Shown here one piece after another: positions 44,439-53,406 of a stretch of DNA of 64,000 nucleotides; the stretch's first letter is position 1; each line of letters starts with the position of its first letter. The notes below the pieces were generated by a model. The model saw only the letters and a program-made list of their open reading frames with translations. It did not search any database and was not told the origin of the DNA. This DNA is from an uncultured Bacteroidales bacterium. Lineage in GTDB: Bacteria; Bacteroidota; Bacteroidia; Bacteroidales; Muribaculaceae. The position numbers and the translations under genes were made by a program. The stretch lies in NCBI GenBank assembly GCA_905210435.1, contig CAJLWO010000007.1, forward strand, positions 8,909 through 72,908, written 5' to 3'.

Positions 44439-46583
44439 ATGAACAAAACATTAACAACAATTGCAATGACTGCTATGATAGTGGGCGCTACAGGTTGTAA
44501 ATCGTCGGATGAGAACATCATCGAACGTCCGGAATTTAAATCGGCCGACGGCATTTTCTCAATCGACGCACTCGAAGCACTCGGACGCGTGACCGACCCG
44601 CAGGTGTCGCCAGATGGCAGCAAAGTACTTTTCGGCATCTCATACGAAAGTGTGGAGCAGAACAAAAGTAACAACGAGCTTTATGTAATCGACATCAAGG
44701 GAGGCGAGCCGCAGCGACTCACCCGCACGGCAGAATCTGAAAATTCGGCAGTGTGGATTGACAACGGCAACAAGATAGCCTATCTTGCCTCCGACGGAGA
44801 GTCGACACAGCTCTATATAATGAGCGCTGACGGAAAAGGCAAGACAAAGGTCAGCAATGTAGAGGGCGGCATCGAAGGCTTCCTGTTCTCAGCCGACGAG
44901 AAAAAAGTAGTGATGATAGGCCGTGTAAAATATGACCGTACTCCGGCCGACGTATATCCCGACCTGCCAAAGGCCAACGCCCGCATCATAGACGACCTTA
45001 TGTACAAGCACTGGGACCAGTGGGTTACCGAAATCCCCCACCCCTTCGTAGGCGATTTCGACGGCAACAAGGTGACGAATGTGACCGACATCATGCAGGA
45101 TGAGCCTTTCGAGGTGCCGATGCGTCCGTTTGGCGGTGTCGAGTCATTCGCATGGTCGCCCGACTCAAAGCAGCTGATCTATGTAAGCCGCAAGAAGACA
45201 GGCATGGACTATGCAGTGTCGACCAACAGCGACCTCTACCGCTATGACCTCGAAAGCGGAAAAACCGAAAACCTTACGGAAGGAATGATGGGCTACGACA
45301 CAGCTCCTGCATATTCTCCCGACGGCAGATATGTGGCATGGCTCAGCATGGAGCACGACGGCTATGAAAGCGACAAGAACCGTATATTCATCCTCGACAC
45401 TACAACCGGCGAGAAAACCGACCTGACAACCGAATGGGATTACACCGCCGACCTCATTGCATGGGCAAAAGATGGCAAAAGCATCTACTTCACCGCAGCT
45501 TACCTCGGTGAAGAGCCGATATTCAACGTGAACCTCGCCACCAAAGAGGTTAAACCTGTGATGGAGAATGCCGGACTGTTTGATTACGCCGCGCTTTGTC
45601 CGGTCAATGAAAATACATTGGTGACTATGCGCCACTCCATGCTGCAGCCCAACGAGCTTTGCGTAGTGGAAAACGGCAAGGTACGCCAGCTTACCGATGT
45701 CAACAAGGATATTTTCGGACAGCTCACCATGCCTACCGTAGAGAAAGTGATGGTGCCGACCACCGACGGAAAAGAGATGACCACATGGGTGGTTTATCCG
45801 CAGAATTTTGACCCGAACAAAAAATATCCCGCGATATTGTATTGTCAAGGTGGTCCGCAGCAGGCAGTGAGCCAGTTCTGGAGCTATCGCTGGAACCTCG
45901 CGCTGATGGCTGCCAACGGGTATATCGTCATCGCCCCCAACCGCCGCGGACTTCCCGGCTTCGGAACCGAGTGGAACGCACAGATTTCCAAGGATTATCC
46001 CGGACAGAACATGCAGGATTATCTTTCAGCCGTTGATTTCATGAAGGAAAAACCGTATGTTGACGCCGAGCATATCGGTGCTGTAGGCGCAAGCTACGGC
46101 GGTTTCTCCGTATATTGGCTCGCAGGTAACCACGACGGCCGCTTCGCCTGTCTTATCGCACACGCCGGCATATTTAACATGGAGTCGCAGTATCTCGAAA
46201 CCGAAGAGATGTGGTTTGCCAACTGGGATATGGGCGGCGCATTCTGGGATAAAGACAATGCGGCAGCACAGCGCACATTCGCAGCATCGCCCCATAAATT
46301 TGTCGACAAATGGGATACCCCGATACTTGTGACACACGGAGAATATGACTTCCGCATCCTCTCATCACAAGGCGAGATGGCGTTCAACGCAGCCCGCCTG
46401 CGCGGCATACCCGCAGAGATGGTGATATTTCCCGATGAAAACCACTGGATACTGAAACCCCAGAATGCAATCCTCTGGCAACGCGTATTCTTCCGCTGGC
46501 TCGACAAATGGCTCAAAGGCGCAGACTACACCAATCCCGCCCTCCTCGCCAAACCGGCAACTGAAGACGAAAAAGCACAATAA
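44439..46583 (+). CDS. S9-family prolyl oligopeptidase-like lipoprotein peptidase
   Basis: The 714-residue enzyme has a lipoprotein signal (TAMIVGATGC, lipobox Cys20), a seven-bladed beta-propeller at about residues 45-440 with repeated TolB-like blades (VSPDGSKVLFGI, YSPDGRYVAWLS), and a C-terminal alpha/beta hydrolase. The catalytic triad is Ser552 (GASYGGFS), Asp637 (GEYDFRI) and His669 (DENHWI). It is probably a dipeptidyl peptidase (DPP5-like) that trims peptides in the periplasm or at the surface. Substrate preference is not evident. The strong hairpin at 46598-46652 ends its transcript. Confidence 0.93.
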   Translation: MNKTLTTIAMTAMIVGATGCKSSDENIIERPEFKSADGIFSIDALEALGRVTDPQVSPDGSKVLFGISYESVEQNKSNNELYVIDIKGGEPQRLTRTAESENSAVWIDNGNKIAYLASDGESTQLYIMSADGKGKTKVSNVEGGIEGFLFSADEKKVVMIGRVKYDRTPADVYPDLPKANARIIDDLMYKHWDQWVTEIPHPFVGDFDGNKVTNVTDIMQDEPFEVPMRPFGGVESFAWSPDSKQLIYVSRKKTGMDYAVSTNSDLYRYDLESGKTENLTEGMMGYDTAPAYSPDGRYVAWLSMEHDGYESDKNRIFILDTTTGEKTDLTTEWDYTADLIAWAKDGKSIYFTAAYLGEEPIFNVNLATKEVKPVMENAGLFDYAALCPVNENTLVTMRHSMLQPNELCVVENGKVRQLTDVNKDIFGQLTMPTVEKVMVPTTDGKEMTTWVVYPQNFDPNKKYPAILYCQGGPQQAVSQFWSYRWNLALMAANGYIVIAPNRRGLPGFGTEWNAQISKDYPGQNMQDYLSAVDFMKEKPYVDAEHIGAVGASYGGFSVYWLAGNHDGRFACLIAHAGIFNMESQYLETEEMWFANWDMGGAFWDKDNAAAQRTFAASPHKFVDKWDTPILVTHGEYDFRILSSQGEMAFNAARLRGIPAEMVIFPDENHWILKPQNAILWQRVFFRWLDKWLKGADYTNPALLAKPATEDEKAQ

Positions 46584-46597
46584 TTAAGCCCCGTCAT

Positions 46598-46652
46598 TCA
46601 AATAGAAAAAGTCAACAATTTAGTAATTAAACGGTTGACTTTTTCTATTTGA
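46598..46652 (+). terminator. Terminator after the S9 peptidase
   Basis: A perfect 19-bp inverted repeat (46598-46616 and 46634-46652) encloses a 17-base loop 15 bases past the stop, followed by a T-run (TTTTTTATG). AT-rich arms suit intrinsic termination in either direction. Confidence 0.75.
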
Positions 46653-46995
46653 TTTTTTATGTGTTCGACTTTATTTGACTATGTAAGGACTTGGCATTTA
46701 TTTACATCATAACTTTATTAAGAATAAACTTACGCCTTTATCACCGAAACTACAATGAATTGTAGCGCTCGCTTCACCTGTATATCAGAATAATTAATTA
46801 AATTTGCAGATATTAGCGAGATTCACTCGTAAATGGTCTAAAACAACATCAAGGATATACGACGTGAGCCCAACAAATACCTAAGGAACTAACCATCACA
46901 TGACGTATTCTCTCAGTCCAGCTACAACTGCCTTGTGGAGGATTTAATGGCCTATATGTGGGATAAATGAATATTATTTAAAGAAATAGTTTAGT
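46653..46995. other. Non-coding stretch upstream of the DUF3791 cassette
   Basis: I see no complete gene here. A short palindrome CTACAAT-GA-ATTGTAG (46750-46765) and a -7-like TAAATTTG (46799-46806) could form an autoregulated promoter for the cassette that starts at 46996. A small reading frame at 46905-46970 ends in VEDLMAYMWDK, which looks protein-like and may be a gene relic, but it has no start. Confidence 0.45.
46799..46806 (+). promoter_or_regulatory. Candidate -7 box of the DUF3791-DUF3990 cassette
   Basis: TAAATTTG matches TAnnTTTG. It lies 190 bases upstream of the first ATG and 34 bases downstream of the palindrome at 46750-46765, which could be an operator. No good -33 is present. 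Confidence 0.4.
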
Positions 46996-47214
46996 ATGGA
47001 AAGTAATAAGACTGAAGATATTGCGTATTTTATCGCGTTTTGCGTTGAGACATATAAAAACGCCCACAATATTTCGGGAGCTGAAGCATCGACAGTCTTT
47101 TCCGACCACGGCGTTATGAATTATTTATCTGAGAACTTTGAAGTACTGCATACTCAAAGCCCCGGCTGGATTCTGACTGAAATAGAAGATTTCATTAAAA
47201 CCGACACCAAATGA
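46996..47214 (+). CDS. DUF3791 small protein (cassette member 1)
   Basis: The 72-residue protein fits DUF3791, with the pattern YFIAFCVETYKNAHNISGAEAS near the N-terminus and a C-terminal helix WILTEIEDFI. DUF3791 genes often sit directly upstream of DUF3990 and are taken as their partners, possibly antitoxins. The ATGA overlap with the next gene (47211-47214) shows translational coupling. It is acidic overall, as antitoxins often are. The role is inference. Confidence 0.82.
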   Translation: MESNKTEDIAYFIAFCVETYKNAHNISGAEASTVFSDHGVMNYLSENFEVLHTQSPGWILTEIEDFIKTDTK

Positions 47215-47696
47215 CAACATTATATCACGGCAGCCTTGAAATAGTGACGACTCCCGAAATACGCAAGCCCAACCGCACACTGGATTATGGCGAAGGCTTT
47301 TATCTGACATCGTCTGCCGAGCAGGCAGAGGCATGGGTGCGACGCAAGCTAAAAGGAAACATAACGCTTGGATATGTCAATATATACGAGTACGACGAAA
47401 ATATGGAAGCTGCATTTGAAACGCTTGCTTTTGAGCGACCGGATGAAGCATGGCTTGATTTTGTTATGGCCAACAGAATGAATCTCAACTACCGGCACAG
47501 CTATGACATTGTGAAAGGACCGGTGGCAAATGACCGTGTTTATGCTTCGTTTGCCTTGTATGAGGCAAGATTGATTGACAAACAGGAACTAATCAACGAA
47601 CTTCGTGCATATAAACTCGTAAACCAAATATTAATACATACCGACAGAGCACTCGCAAGTGTGAAATGGATAGAGGCAAAGGAGGTGAAGATATGA
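47211..47696 (+). CDS. DUF3990 protein, candidate ADP-ribosyltransferase-fold toxin
   Basis: The 161-residue protein fits DUF3990, a family placed in the ADP-ribosyltransferase clan. It opens with LYHGS (His6), has DYGEGFYLTS (Tyr31), and ends with VNQILIHTDRAL (Gln139). These positions match the H-Y-(E/Q) triad of PARP or diphtheria-toxin-like transferases, His6 and Tyr31 holding NAD and Gln139 in the catalytic place. Whether Gln gives activity is unknown. It is coupled by ATGA overlaps to both neighbours. It may modify a cellular target as a toxin, or be an inactive NAD-binding protein. Confidence 0.82.
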   Translation: MTTLYHGSLEIVTTPEIRKPNRTLDYGEGFYLTSSAEQAEAWVRRKLKGNITLGYVNIYEYDENMEAAFETLAFERPDEAWLDFVMANRMNLNYRHSYDIVKGPVANDRVYASFALYEARLIDKQELINELRAYKLVNQILIHTDRALASVKWIEAKEVKI

Positions 47697-47914
47697 AAAA
47701 CAGACAGATCACTCAAAAGAATCTATATCTGATACTACCCGGCAAAGTCAGCAGAATGGCTGCTATGTATGCCGCTGACTTTGGCTTGCCTATTATAGAA
47801 GCGATACGCCGCATCTATAATTCTGCCACCTACCGCGAGCTTGAGGATGAAAACAGCAAATTGTGGCATTGTGGTCCGGTAGCTCTATATCAGACATTTC
47901 TCGAAAATCATTGA
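47693..47914 (+). CDS. Third small protein of the DUF3990 cassette
   Basis: I do not recognise a named family for this 73-residue protein. It is helical, with the segment GLPIIEAIRRIYNSATYREL and a tail WHCGPVALYQTFL. The ATG at 47693 overlaps the DUF3990 stop (ATGA) and follows a strong Shine-Dalgarno (GGAGGTG), unusual in this phylum and a sign that it must be well translated. The frame could open at 47666, but that would lie inside DUF3990. It may be the immunity or antitoxin partner, or a second DUF3791-like member. Confidence 0.7.
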   Translation: MKNRQITQKNLYLILPGKVSRMAAMYAADFGLPIIEAIRRIYNSATYRELEDENSKLWHCGPVALYQTFLENH

Positions 47915-47960
47915 TAGTCACGGACCCTCAGTCGCCGACTTAGTAAAAGGCAGTAGCTTT

Positions 47961-47992
47961 TTTGTTTATATGCGTAAGTTTTTGTTATTTTG
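47961..47992 (+). promoter_or_regulatory. Promoter for the DUF6155 gene
   Basis: TTTG (47961-47964) is followed after 20 bases by TTATTTTG (47985-47992), one base off the -7 consensus. The ATG at 48022 is 30 bases downstream. Confidence 0.5.
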
Positions 47993-48021
47993 TAATGTAA
48001 ATAGGCTTATGGAGCATCAAT

Positions 48022-48546
48022 ATGTCGAAAACCTCATTAAAGAAAGAATTGGCCGGATACAGCAAGGAGCAACTTATTGAAGTCGTTCTTGATCTGTATG
48101 AGTCGCGGAAGGAGGTGAAAGAGTATTTCAATTTTTTCCTGAATCCTGATTCAAAGAAACTTTTTGAGAAGTATCAGAAAGCTGTCTACAAAGAGTTCGC
48201 CCGCTCGAAATGGGGACGGTCAAAAGCCCGTATATCGGTAATAAAGAAACTGACAAAAGAATTTTGCAGTTTCCACCCGGACGCAGAATATAAAGATATG
48301 CTCTACCTGACCATCATCAGGATTGCCCTGCAATATGAACAGCACAATAATTTCTCCGATACTTTATATAACGGAATCGATTATATAGTGGGCGAATATC
48401 TTGCATTTGCCGACAGAAACGAAGGACTTGACAAGGCATTGGACTGCGTCAACAGCCTGATACAATACGGAATGCCCGGCAGCCGTTATTTCAAAAACAA
48501 AATATCGGAGGCTTGCCGGACATACATCGAAAGCAAGAGTATATAA
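48022..48546 (+). CDS. DUF6155-like protein
   Basis: The 174-residue protein is helical and basic. It begins with a Lys-rich helix (SKTSLKKELAGYSKEQLIEVVLDLYESR) typical of DUF6155 in shortened form. It has no signal peptide or known catalytic motif. It starts after its own promoter and stops 7 bases before the porin gene, so the two may be co-transcribed, although they look unrelated in function. I give no role. Confidence 0.75.
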   Translation: MSKTSLKKELAGYSKEQLIEVVLDLYESRKEVKEYFNFFLNPDSKKLFEKYQKAVYKEFARSKWGRSKARISVIKKLTKEFCSFHPDAEYKDMLYLTIIRIALQYEQHNNFSDTLYNGIDYIVGEYLAFADRNEGLDKALDCVNSLIQYGMPGSRYFKNKISEACRTYIESKSI

Positions 48547-48553
48547 GAGACAG

Positions 48554-50545
48554 ATGAAGACGAAAATGAAACGAATATCAATAATATTCCTCTCCGGCAT
48601 AATCGGCGCCGCAACAATATCAGCGCAGGATACCGCAAATAAAAAAACACCCGAAATAACCCAGAAATCATCGGCATGGCGTATTGTCTCTCCTCTCGGC
48701 GAACGCGAGGCGGCACCCGTCGACACCAATTTTCTGAATTACGCCCAGCGGTCAGTACCCTCGGCACGCAGCATAGCATATGCAACCACCGGTAATCTCG
48801 GAAATGAGGGTTACAATCTTATATATTTCGAACGTCCGGCTGCTTCAGATTTCTTTTTCCGGGACGCTTTACGGGCATGGCTTCCATCGTTGGAGACCCA
48901 GCGATTCTACAACACCCGCATACCGATGACTTTGGCATCATACAACTTCGGCGGCGGTAAGGAATCGGCACAAGACCGTCTGAAAGCTGATTTCTCCGGC
49001 AATATAAACGCCCGCGCGCAAGTTGGCGCAATGGTCGACTATCTGTATTCAAAAGGTTCATTCAACTATCAGGCATCGAAACATCTTTCATGGGGACTGT
49101 CCGGATCATATATCGGTGACCGGTTTGAGTTCCAGGGATTCTTGCAGCACTACAATGCAGTGAACAAAGAGAACGGAGGAATTACCGACGACCGTTACAT
49201 AACCGACCCGGCGGAAATACAGGGCGGCTCGACATCGGTGGATTACAAGACAATCCCTACCCGACTCAGCAATGCCCACAACCGTTTGGTCGGGACCCAG
49301 CTCTATCTCAACTCACGCTATAAAGTAGGGTTCTATAAAGATGTGGTCGACGGGGACAGCGTCAAGCAGGAATATGTGCCCGTATCAAGTTTCATCTGGA
49401 CTCTTGACTATAAAGATACCCGGCACACATTCCGCAACGAAAACGTGAATGAAGCAAGCGAATTTTGGGAAAACACTTATCTTGACCCCCTCGGCACCAA
49501 TGACAAGACAAAGTACAACAGTATACGTAATACTTTCGGAGTGAGTTTGCTGGAAGGTTTCCATAAATATGCCAAAGCCGGACTGGCCGTGTTCCTCACG
49601 CATGAATATCGGCATTTCAAGCAGGCAGAAGATACGGTAGACCGCGAACTGCCACTGCCGGAAACACTGACGCCCCTGCCATTTACGAATGTACCGACCA
49701 CCAAGGGGGAGAACTTCGTATGGGTAGGAGCCCAATTGACACGCCGTCAGGGGAAAATACTAAACTACGATGCGACAGGACGTATCGGAATACTCGGCGA
49801 AGCAGCAGGTGAAGTAGAGGTGAACGGAAACATATACACGCATATACCGCTGTGGGGCGATACGCTCAATGTGAGCGCTTACGGCGACTTTTCGAATACA
49901 AATGTCCCCTATCTGCTTCAACACTATATCAGCAACCATTTCGCGTGGGACAACGATTTCGGAATGACACGCAGGTTGCGTTTCGGAGGCCGTATAAATC
50001 TGCCGCGCACTTCGACCACGGTCAGTGCCGGCGTGGAAAACGTACAGAATTTAGTATATTTCAACGAACAGGCATTGCCGACACAGTGCGGTTCGAGCGT
50101 ACAGGTGTTCAGCGCGTCGCTTGAACAGAATCTTGAACTCGGCATATTCAACTGGCAGAACAGGCTCACTTATCAGACTTCGTCGGATGATGCCGTCATA
50201 CCTATGCCGAAACTGGCCGTATATTCAAATATGTTCATCAAGTTCAAGGTGGCACAGGTGCTTGACGTGCAGTTTGGAGTCGACTGCGACTATTATACCA
50301 GATACAAGAGCGTGGCATACCAGCCGGCAACGATGTCATTCTACAACCAGCGCGAGAAAGATTGCGGCAACTATCCGTTTGTCAACGCCTACATAAACTT
50401 CAAATTGAGCAAGACGCGCTTTTATGTCATGTTCTCGCACGTGAACCAAGGGCTTTTCGGAGGCGACAACTGGTTCTCGATGCCGGGTTATCCCCTCAAT
50501 CCGCGACGCTTCCAATTGGGGCTGTCGATTGATTTCGCCAACTAA
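48554..50545 (+). CDS. Putative outer-membrane porin, Porin_10 type
   Basis: The 663-residue protein has a signal peptide ending near ATISAQD, then alternating amphipathic beta strands across most of its length, with many aromatic girdle residues, and a terminal strand RRFQLGLSIDFAN ending in an aromatic-rich OMP-like pattern. These fit Bacteroidota putative porins (Porin_10). The N-terminal soluble part (residues 25-70) is short. Substrate is unknown. It is followed after 93 bases by a solute-binding protein on the same strand, which could share a nutrient-uptake role. Confidence 0.82.
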   Translation: MKTKMKRISIIFLSGIIGAATISAQDTANKKTPEITQKSSAWRIVSPLGEREAAPVDTNFLNYAQRSVPSARSIAYATTGNLGNEGYNLIYFERPAASDFFFRDALRAWLPSLETQRFYNTRIPMTLASYNFGGGKESAQDRLKADFSGNINARAQVGAMVDYLYSKGSFNYQASKHLSWGLSGSYIGDRFEFQGFLQHYNAVNKENGGITDDRYITDPAEIQGGSTSVDYKTIPTRLSNAHNRLVGTQLYLNSRYKVGFYKDVVDGDSVKQEYVPVSSFIWTLDYKDTRHTFRNENVNEASEFWENTYLDPLGTNDKTKYNSIRNTFGVSLLEGFHKYAKAGLAVFLTHEYRHFKQAEDTVDRELPLPETLTPLPFTNVPTTKGENFVWVGAQLTRRQGKILNYDATGRIGILGEAAGEVEVNGNIYTHIPLWGDTLNVSAYGDFSNTNVPYLLQHYISNHFAWDNDFGMTRRLRFGGRINLPRTSTTVSAGVENVQNLVYFNEQALPTQCGSSVQVFSASLEQNLELGIFNWQNRLTYQTSSDDAVIPMPKLAVYSNMFIKFKVAQVLDVQFGVDCDYYTRYKSVAYQPATMSFYNQREKDCGNYPFVNAYINFKLSKTRFYVMFSHVNQGLFGGDNWFSMPGYPLNPRRFQLGLSIDFAN

Positions 50546-50638
50546 AGCGGTAACTCAATTGTTATCGATAATATGTCGTGACCGGTCTGCCGCAACCGTA
50601 ATGCGCCGCCCGGCCATATCTTATAATCTATCTGCGAT

Positions 50639-51478
50639 ATGGAACAATTGAAACTGAAAAAAGGGCATATCATATTATATTTAGGATTGCTGGCCGCAGT
50701 GTTGCTGATAATGATTTTCACCAGAAATCTTGCAGCGAAAGGCAATTCCGGCAACGAGCCCACCCCGGCTCGCGATTCGTTGAGAGTAGCCATACAGATT
50801 TCGCCGATCGGAATATCGACACATGGCGATACCCTTGACGGATTCTACTACGACATGATACGGCAGATGGCTAAAAAGGAGCATCTTGCATTAAAAATAG
50901 ACGGGTTCACTCAGGTGAAAAATGCACTTGACGACCTTGAAAACGGCAAGTGCGACATTGTAATTTCCGATATCCCGATTACTTCTGAATTGCGCGACAG
51001 ATTTCTTTTCACCGAGCCTATATACACCGACCGACAGACTCTGGTGCAGCTCACAGACTCTGTCACAGGTCTACCTCCTATCAGAACTCAGGCAGACTTG
51101 CGCGGCGACACCGTGTATCTTGCCGCACAGTCACCGTTCATATCGCGGCTCAGGAATCTTTCGCATGAACTTGGCGATACAATTTACATATTTCAGGACC
51201 CACATTACGGACCGGAGCAAATGATGTTGCTGACAGCAATCGGCCAGCTTAAAAATGTAGTGGTCAATGAGCAGACCGCCCGCAACATAGCAAAGGATTA
51301 TCCGCAACTTGACATATCGCTGGCTCTCTCATTCAATCAGTTCCAGTCATGGGCGGTATCCGCCGACAAGCCGCAGCTGCTCGACAGCCTTAATGTATGG
51401 ATAGCCCGCTTCAAGAATACTCCGCAATATGAGAAATTGGTCGACAAATATTTCAACGAGCACCCGATAAAAATGTAG
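50639..51478 (+). CDS. Membrane-tethered solute-binding (SBP_bac_3-like) protein
   Basis: The 279-residue protein has one N-terminal transmembrane helix (IILYLGLLAAVLLIMIF, residues 10-27) not followed by a lipobox or cleavage site, so it should stay anchored with the rest in the periplasm. Residues 45-270 form a type 3 periplasmic-binding-like domain (DGFYYDMIRQMAKKEHLALK; CDIVISDIPITSELRDRFLF). It resembles the sensor part of MltF or of transporter-like binding proteins, but there is no transglycosylase domain or permease next to it. A ligand-sensing role is possible. It converges with the PI-PLC gene. Confidence 0.8.
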   Translation: MEQLKLKKGHIILYLGLLAAVLLIMIFTRNLAAKGNSGNEPTPARDSLRVAIQISPIGISTHGDTLDGFYYDMIRQMAKKEHLALKIDGFTQVKNALDDLENGKCDIVISDIPITSELRDRFLFTEPIYTDRQTLVQLTDSVTGLPPIRTQADLRGDTVYLAAQSPFISRLRNLSHELGDTIYIFQDPHYGPEQMMLLTAIGQLKNVVVNEQTARNIAKDYPQLDISLALSFNQFQSWAVSADKPQLLDSLNVWIARFKNTPQYEKLVDKYFNEHPIKM

Positions 51479-51498
51479 GAGAGAGAGGATAAAATTAT

Positions 51499-53163
51499 TT
51501 AAAACGGGTTATCGCTGTGGGTCGGATTTTTCACTACATCTGACGTAAAATTAAGATTTATAATACTTTGGATAGCATATACATAATCGTCAGCACAGTG
51601 CCTGTTCGGGAAATCCATCAGTACAACACCTACAGCTACGGGACGCCGGCGCGTAAAATGTGTCAGTGACCAAAAAAGCTCCTGCATTGCCGATTCACCG
51701 TCACCCAATATGTCACGCCCCCAGGCAAACATCCATGGAGTCGTTAACACATTAGTCGCTATACTGTTGAAGGTGATATACATATCCCAGTAATTTGTAT
51801 TTTGGGAAGCTTCGTCCATATTGTTGTAAACGTAATCTGACTTTTTGTATACGTCAAATTCATTGAAATTGTCCTCGACATGGAAGCATATCTCTTTGTC
51901 ATCGCCATAGAATGAGCCGGTGGTATTGTCGGGCCAATTGTCATAGCAGTTCCATCCAAATTGTGTGCCCTCGGGAACTTTAAAACGGCGAAGAAGGATA
52001 ATTTTACCTCGAACCTCACCGATAGTCGGGCATTTTTTGCCTGTATAAATGCGTTTAACGAGATCCTTGTTCGTGTTATAGAAATTCATGAACGGAGTAT
52101 AAATTTCTCCGGCATCCTCTTTGACTGACATGAATATTACCTCAGACGGGTGCGCATCAAGGAATTTATTAAAGCTGTTGAGCACATCGGTGAAAGTCGT
52201 CCCGCATTTAAAAAGATTACTTCCATGGATGACCTCAAGATTCTCATTGAGCCTGATATCGAAGGCGCGCAGGCCTGATGTCAACTGGTGGTCGTAATTA
52301 TAATTCTGACACTTTGCATCGCCGGCTCCGAGTCCGAATGTACCGGTGTCGTGGGTGCCGGGCACACTGATTTTTGAGACATATGTGTAACTTGGTATAT
52401 TTTCCATCCAATTCAACGTGCCGGTATAAGGCTTGAAGGTAATCAAAAAAGAGCTTGACGTACCGGAAGGATTAGAGATATAAAGGTCATTACCGAAGTC
52501 GGTATGATTACCTATTATATCACCGTCTTTCAGGCTACCAAAGATTACATCATCATTGCCACCCGAGATATCCTTCATTATCTTAAATGAAACTCCTGAA
52601 GGGCATGAGACCTTATAGTAGGCATAATAATAGCCGAGACCGAAATTCTGACTTGACCTGTTATTTTGGCCGCTAAGCGGTGAACTTGAACTTGTCACAT
52701 ATACGCAGCCTTCTTCGGGATTGAACGCAGAATAGGTGACTATGAAATTGTCTTCCGCCCCTTGCGGATTGGCTATATATAGCTTGTCGGACTCATAAAA
52801 TGGCGTTATTGCGCCGTTGTACAGATTGTCGGCCATGACGCCGTCTTTCCCCGTCTTGTCAATCCATACACTGAATTTCACGCCTTCAGGACAATTCCAA
52901 AGAATCGAGCCGGTGTTGTTCATCCCTTTTGTAGAAAAATTACCGCTTGACCGATGATCTTGCTTTGGCTGGTGCGTCGGCTCACTCTCGATAGTACGTA
53001 TAATAGGGTCACTCTGTTCGTTTGCACCAAATTTGTTGTTGACATGATTCCATCCCGGTTCTTCATCATCATCGTCACATGACTGAGTAAACAATGCCCC
53101 GGTGATTACCAGTGCCGATATAAAACAGAATTTAATAGATGAATGTGGCTTTAAAGATCTCAT
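51499..53163 (-). CDS. PI-PLC X-domain lipoprotein with tandem beta repeats
   Basis: The 554-residue protein has a lipoprotein signal with lipobox Cys29 followed by an Asp-rich linker. Two tandem repeats of about 85 residues follow (near 80-155 and 170-248; both contain a CP-G-F--- segment and end YI-NP-G). The C-terminal part is a phosphatidylinositol-specific phospholipase C barrel with the general base and acid His271 (SVPGTHDTG) and His313 (LEVIHGS). Such enzymes cleave phosphatidylinositol or GPI anchors. As a surface or periplasmic lipoprotein it might act on host or protozoal lipids. The repeats probably bind carbohydrate or lipid; that is a guess. Confidence 0.88.
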   Translation of the reverse strand: MRSLKPHSSIKFCFISALVITGALFTQSCDDDDEEPGWNHVNNKFGANEQSDPIIRTIESEPTHQPKQDHRSSGNFSTKGMNNTGSILWNCPEGVKFSVWIDKTGKDGVMADNLYNGAITPFYESDKLYIANPQGAEDNFIVTYSAFNPEEGCVYVTSSSSPLSGQNNRSSQNFGLGYYYAYYKVSCPSGVSFKIMKDISGGNDDVIFGSLKDGDIIGNHTDFGNDLYISNPSGTSSSFLITFKPYTGTLNWMENIPSYTYVSKISVPGTHDTGTFGLGAGDAKCQNYNYDHQLTSGLRAFDIRLNENLEVIHGSNLFKCGTTFTDVLNSFNKFLDAHPSEVIFMSVKEDAGEIYTPFMNFYNTNKDLVKRIYTGKKCPTIGEVRGKIILLRRFKVPEGTQFGWNCYDNWPDNTTGSFYGDDKEICFHVEDNFNEFDVYKKSDYVYNNMDEASQNTNYWDMYITFNSIATNVLTTPWMFAWGRDILGDGESAMQELFWSLTHFTRRRPVAVGVVLMDFPNRHCADDYVYAIQSIINLNFTSDVVKNPTHSDNPF

Positions 53164-53288
53164 TTTGTCGCTGTTAAAAATTTTTGAATTTATATATTAC
53201 AGAATAATGATATGCGCTTGAATTTCATGGCAGGACAGGCGATGCATACGTATCAGTGCTCACGGCATCGTTTGTCAAAATCCGTGTG

Positions 53289-53296
53289 CAAAATTA
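53289..53296 (-). promoter_or_regulatory. -7 promoter box for the PI-PLC gene
   Basis: The minus strand reads TAATTTTG, a TAnnTTTG match, about 125 bases upstream of the ATG. The leader is long; no -33 is evident. Confidence 0.42.
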
Positions 53297-53406
53297 AAAT
53301 CTTACTGAAAAAATCGCGTGAATCTCACGACGCAGATGTGAATCTGGCGTAAAAAACGGATTTATTTAACACTTTAACAGCATGATCTATGCCCACATGG
53401 ACATAC

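Noticed and set aside
45165..45848. Minus-strand frame of 227 codons opposite the S9 peptidase
   Set aside because: Shadow frame; the plus-strand gene has a complete catalytic triad and signal peptide.
46905..46970. Small frame ending VEDLMAYMWDK upstream of the DUF3791 cassette
   Set aside because: No start codon, a stop just upstream in frame, and no family I can name; possible relic but not supported enough to list as a gene.
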